Assembly: GCA_029204225.1 (NCBI GenBank)
Contig: CM055101.1
Coordinates: forward strand, 6,830,373 to 6,894,372
DNA from: Diphasiastrum complanatum
Lineage: Eukaryota; Streptophyta; Lycopodiopsida; Lycopodiales; Lycopodiaceae
DNA: 64,000 bases
Direction of reading: 5' to 3'
Shown: positions 62,931 through 64,000 of the stretch, piece after piece
Position numbering within the stretch: position 1 is the stretch's first letter
Layout: each line of letters opens with the position of its first letter
Notes under the pieces: generated by a model
Databases searched by the model: none
What the model was told of the DNA's origin: nothing
What the model saw: only the letters and a program-made list of their open reading frames with translations
Program-made: the position numbers and the translations under genes

Positions 62931-64000
62931 GCCCAAGACGACAGTGCAGGCCGTGTGATAGGGGCTATGAGAGATAGAGCGACAACAATGGCAAACCAGA
63001 AGGATCCAGAGAGAGGAAGTGTGTCTGGTAATAGCTCAGTCAAATGCGGGAAGGTGGGAGGGAGCTCCAAGTCTGCTGCATATATCGACGAAATAATAGC
63101 CTCGGATATATGAATGCGTACCATGAGGAAGATCCATGATAGAGATGCCCAGATGTCGTAAGAGATCAGACGCCTGCTGGTACCAGGATAGCTTGGCATG
63201 GGAATCAGCTAGGACACGTGAAGAAGTAACCGCAACAACTATGTATCTATCTGGGTGAGATGCACGAATCTCCTGAATCTGCTAAAGAAAAAGAATAAGG
63301 CGGAAAAAGCCCTCAAGGATGATCGGAGGAGTAGCAAACTCAGCACATAGGATATCATGAGGGGTGGTAGTTTTGGCACGTATCATGCGACCCAACATAG
63401 TGGCCTGAATGCGGGAAATGCCTGCCCAGTCCCGGAGAGAAAGTCCTGGCAACCAGATCTCGTAGGCATACATCACTGCTGGAACCACTCGTGTGTGAAA
63501 CAACTGGCATCTAGTAGCGGAATCAAAAATATGATTCATTGTACAACCACGCTCGAACTGGACCAATGCTGAAAGACCGGAGGAAATGTGCGCAAATGTA
63601 GCCTGTCGGAAACCAAGAAGGGGCGCAGTAAACAGGACTCCCGAGAAAGTATAAGAGGCAATAATGTCAACTTCCTGGCCGTCATAGAAGAATTGATAAT
63701 TGTGAAGGCTTTGTCGATTGGTGTTGAAAATCATGATCTTCGTCTTTTCTAAGTTAACAGAGAGACCCCAAGCAACACAAAACCGATGTAAGACCTGTAA
63801 GTGACACTGCAACTCTTTTGGTGAGGGAGAAAGCAGAACAATGTCATCAACATAAAGCAGAATGGGGATGAGCAAATGAGCCAGCGGGTAACCATCTCCA
63901 CCTTCTTCACGAATGAGGCGCTCAAGATCATCAATATAAAGTGCAAACAGCGGAGGGGACAGTGGACAGCCTTGCTTGACGCCAACAGTGCTACGAATGG
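62931..64000 (-). pseudogene. LINE B reverse transcriptase (runs off the window)
   Basis: Minus strand from the window edge: STVGVKQGCPLSPPLFALYIDDLERLI, then LLYVDDIVLLSPSPKELQCHL, LSVNLEKTKIMIF, CQLFHTRVVPAVMYAYEIWLPG and, after stops near 63.28 kb, LSWYQQASDLLRHLGIS-MDLPHGTHSYI, parallel to LINE A. RT boxes QGCPLSP-LF and YVDD are intact, so the RT core here is better kept than in LINE A. The 5' part (endonuclease, ORF1) lies outside the window. Confidence 0.9.

Overview
The window reads as nuclear DNA of a land plant with a large, repeat-choked genome. The evidence is Ty1/copia and Ty3/gypsy LTR retrotransposons with plant-type initiator-Met primer sites (TGGTATCAGAGC), two L1-type LINEs, AT-rich spacers, many dinucleotide arrays, and one intron-bearing nuclear gene for an organellar ribosomal protein. 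Nothing bacterial, viral or CRISPR-like is visible. The species cannot be named from the sequence alone.

Layout. 0-9.6 kb: an old + strand copia element (LTRs 80-557 and 9180-9623). It is invaded by a minus strand copia (gag to RNase H, 5.05-1.6 kb, 3' LTR start at 1357), a foldback repeat with a (TA)n tract, and a minus LTR block (7573-8851). 9.6-19.2 kb: a new LTR with primer site (9624-10287) sits exactly in the end of the previous 3' LTR. It is followed by non-coding AT-rich DNA with tandem duplications, two LTR remnants facing each other (12.47-16.38 kb) and a sharply GC-rich block with a 22-base G run. 19.2-28.5 kb: a + copia pol split by a solo LTR with a perfect 5-bp target duplication (21111-22242), a gypsy LTR and leader, and minus copia debris. 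28-36.8 kb: gypsy gag relics, an internally deleted gag-only element, a minus gypsy LTR with its integrase tail, and scraps of copia.

37-44 kb: a palindrome-rich block, a minus copia-type LTR, then the one host gene I can support with confidence, a nuclear gene for organellar (most likely mitochondrial) ribosomal protein bL20 in two exons on the minus strand (40694-39972). A copia 3' end and an LTR-PBS-gag gypsy relic follow. 44.6-48.4 kb: a complete non-autonomous LTR element (44969-48257, target duplication AGAAA) splits a + strand reading frame that stays open when the element is taken out. Inside its leader lies a second, 122-bp LTR-like unit with its own primer site and a tRNA-like D-arm/A-box. 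48.8-56.8 kb: a minus LTR (49717-50789) related to the 21-kb solo LTR, a gypsy integrase tail, a long repeat shared with 35.8-36.4 kb, a peptide relic shared with the 21-kb LTR, and another gypsy LTR with primer site. 56.8-64 kb: LINE A (ORF1, endonuclease, reverse transcriptase and C-terminus, broken by LTRs), a minus gypsy integrase split by a solo LTR, microsatellites, and the 3' half of LINE B running off the window.

Almost every element is broken by stops, frameshifts or nested insertions, so the region behaves as a retrotransposon graveyard around one small housekeeping gene. Coordinates of LTR and leader boundaries marked approximate come from eye alignment of repeat copies. Ends backed by TG/CA termini, primer sites, polypurine tracts or target duplications are firm.
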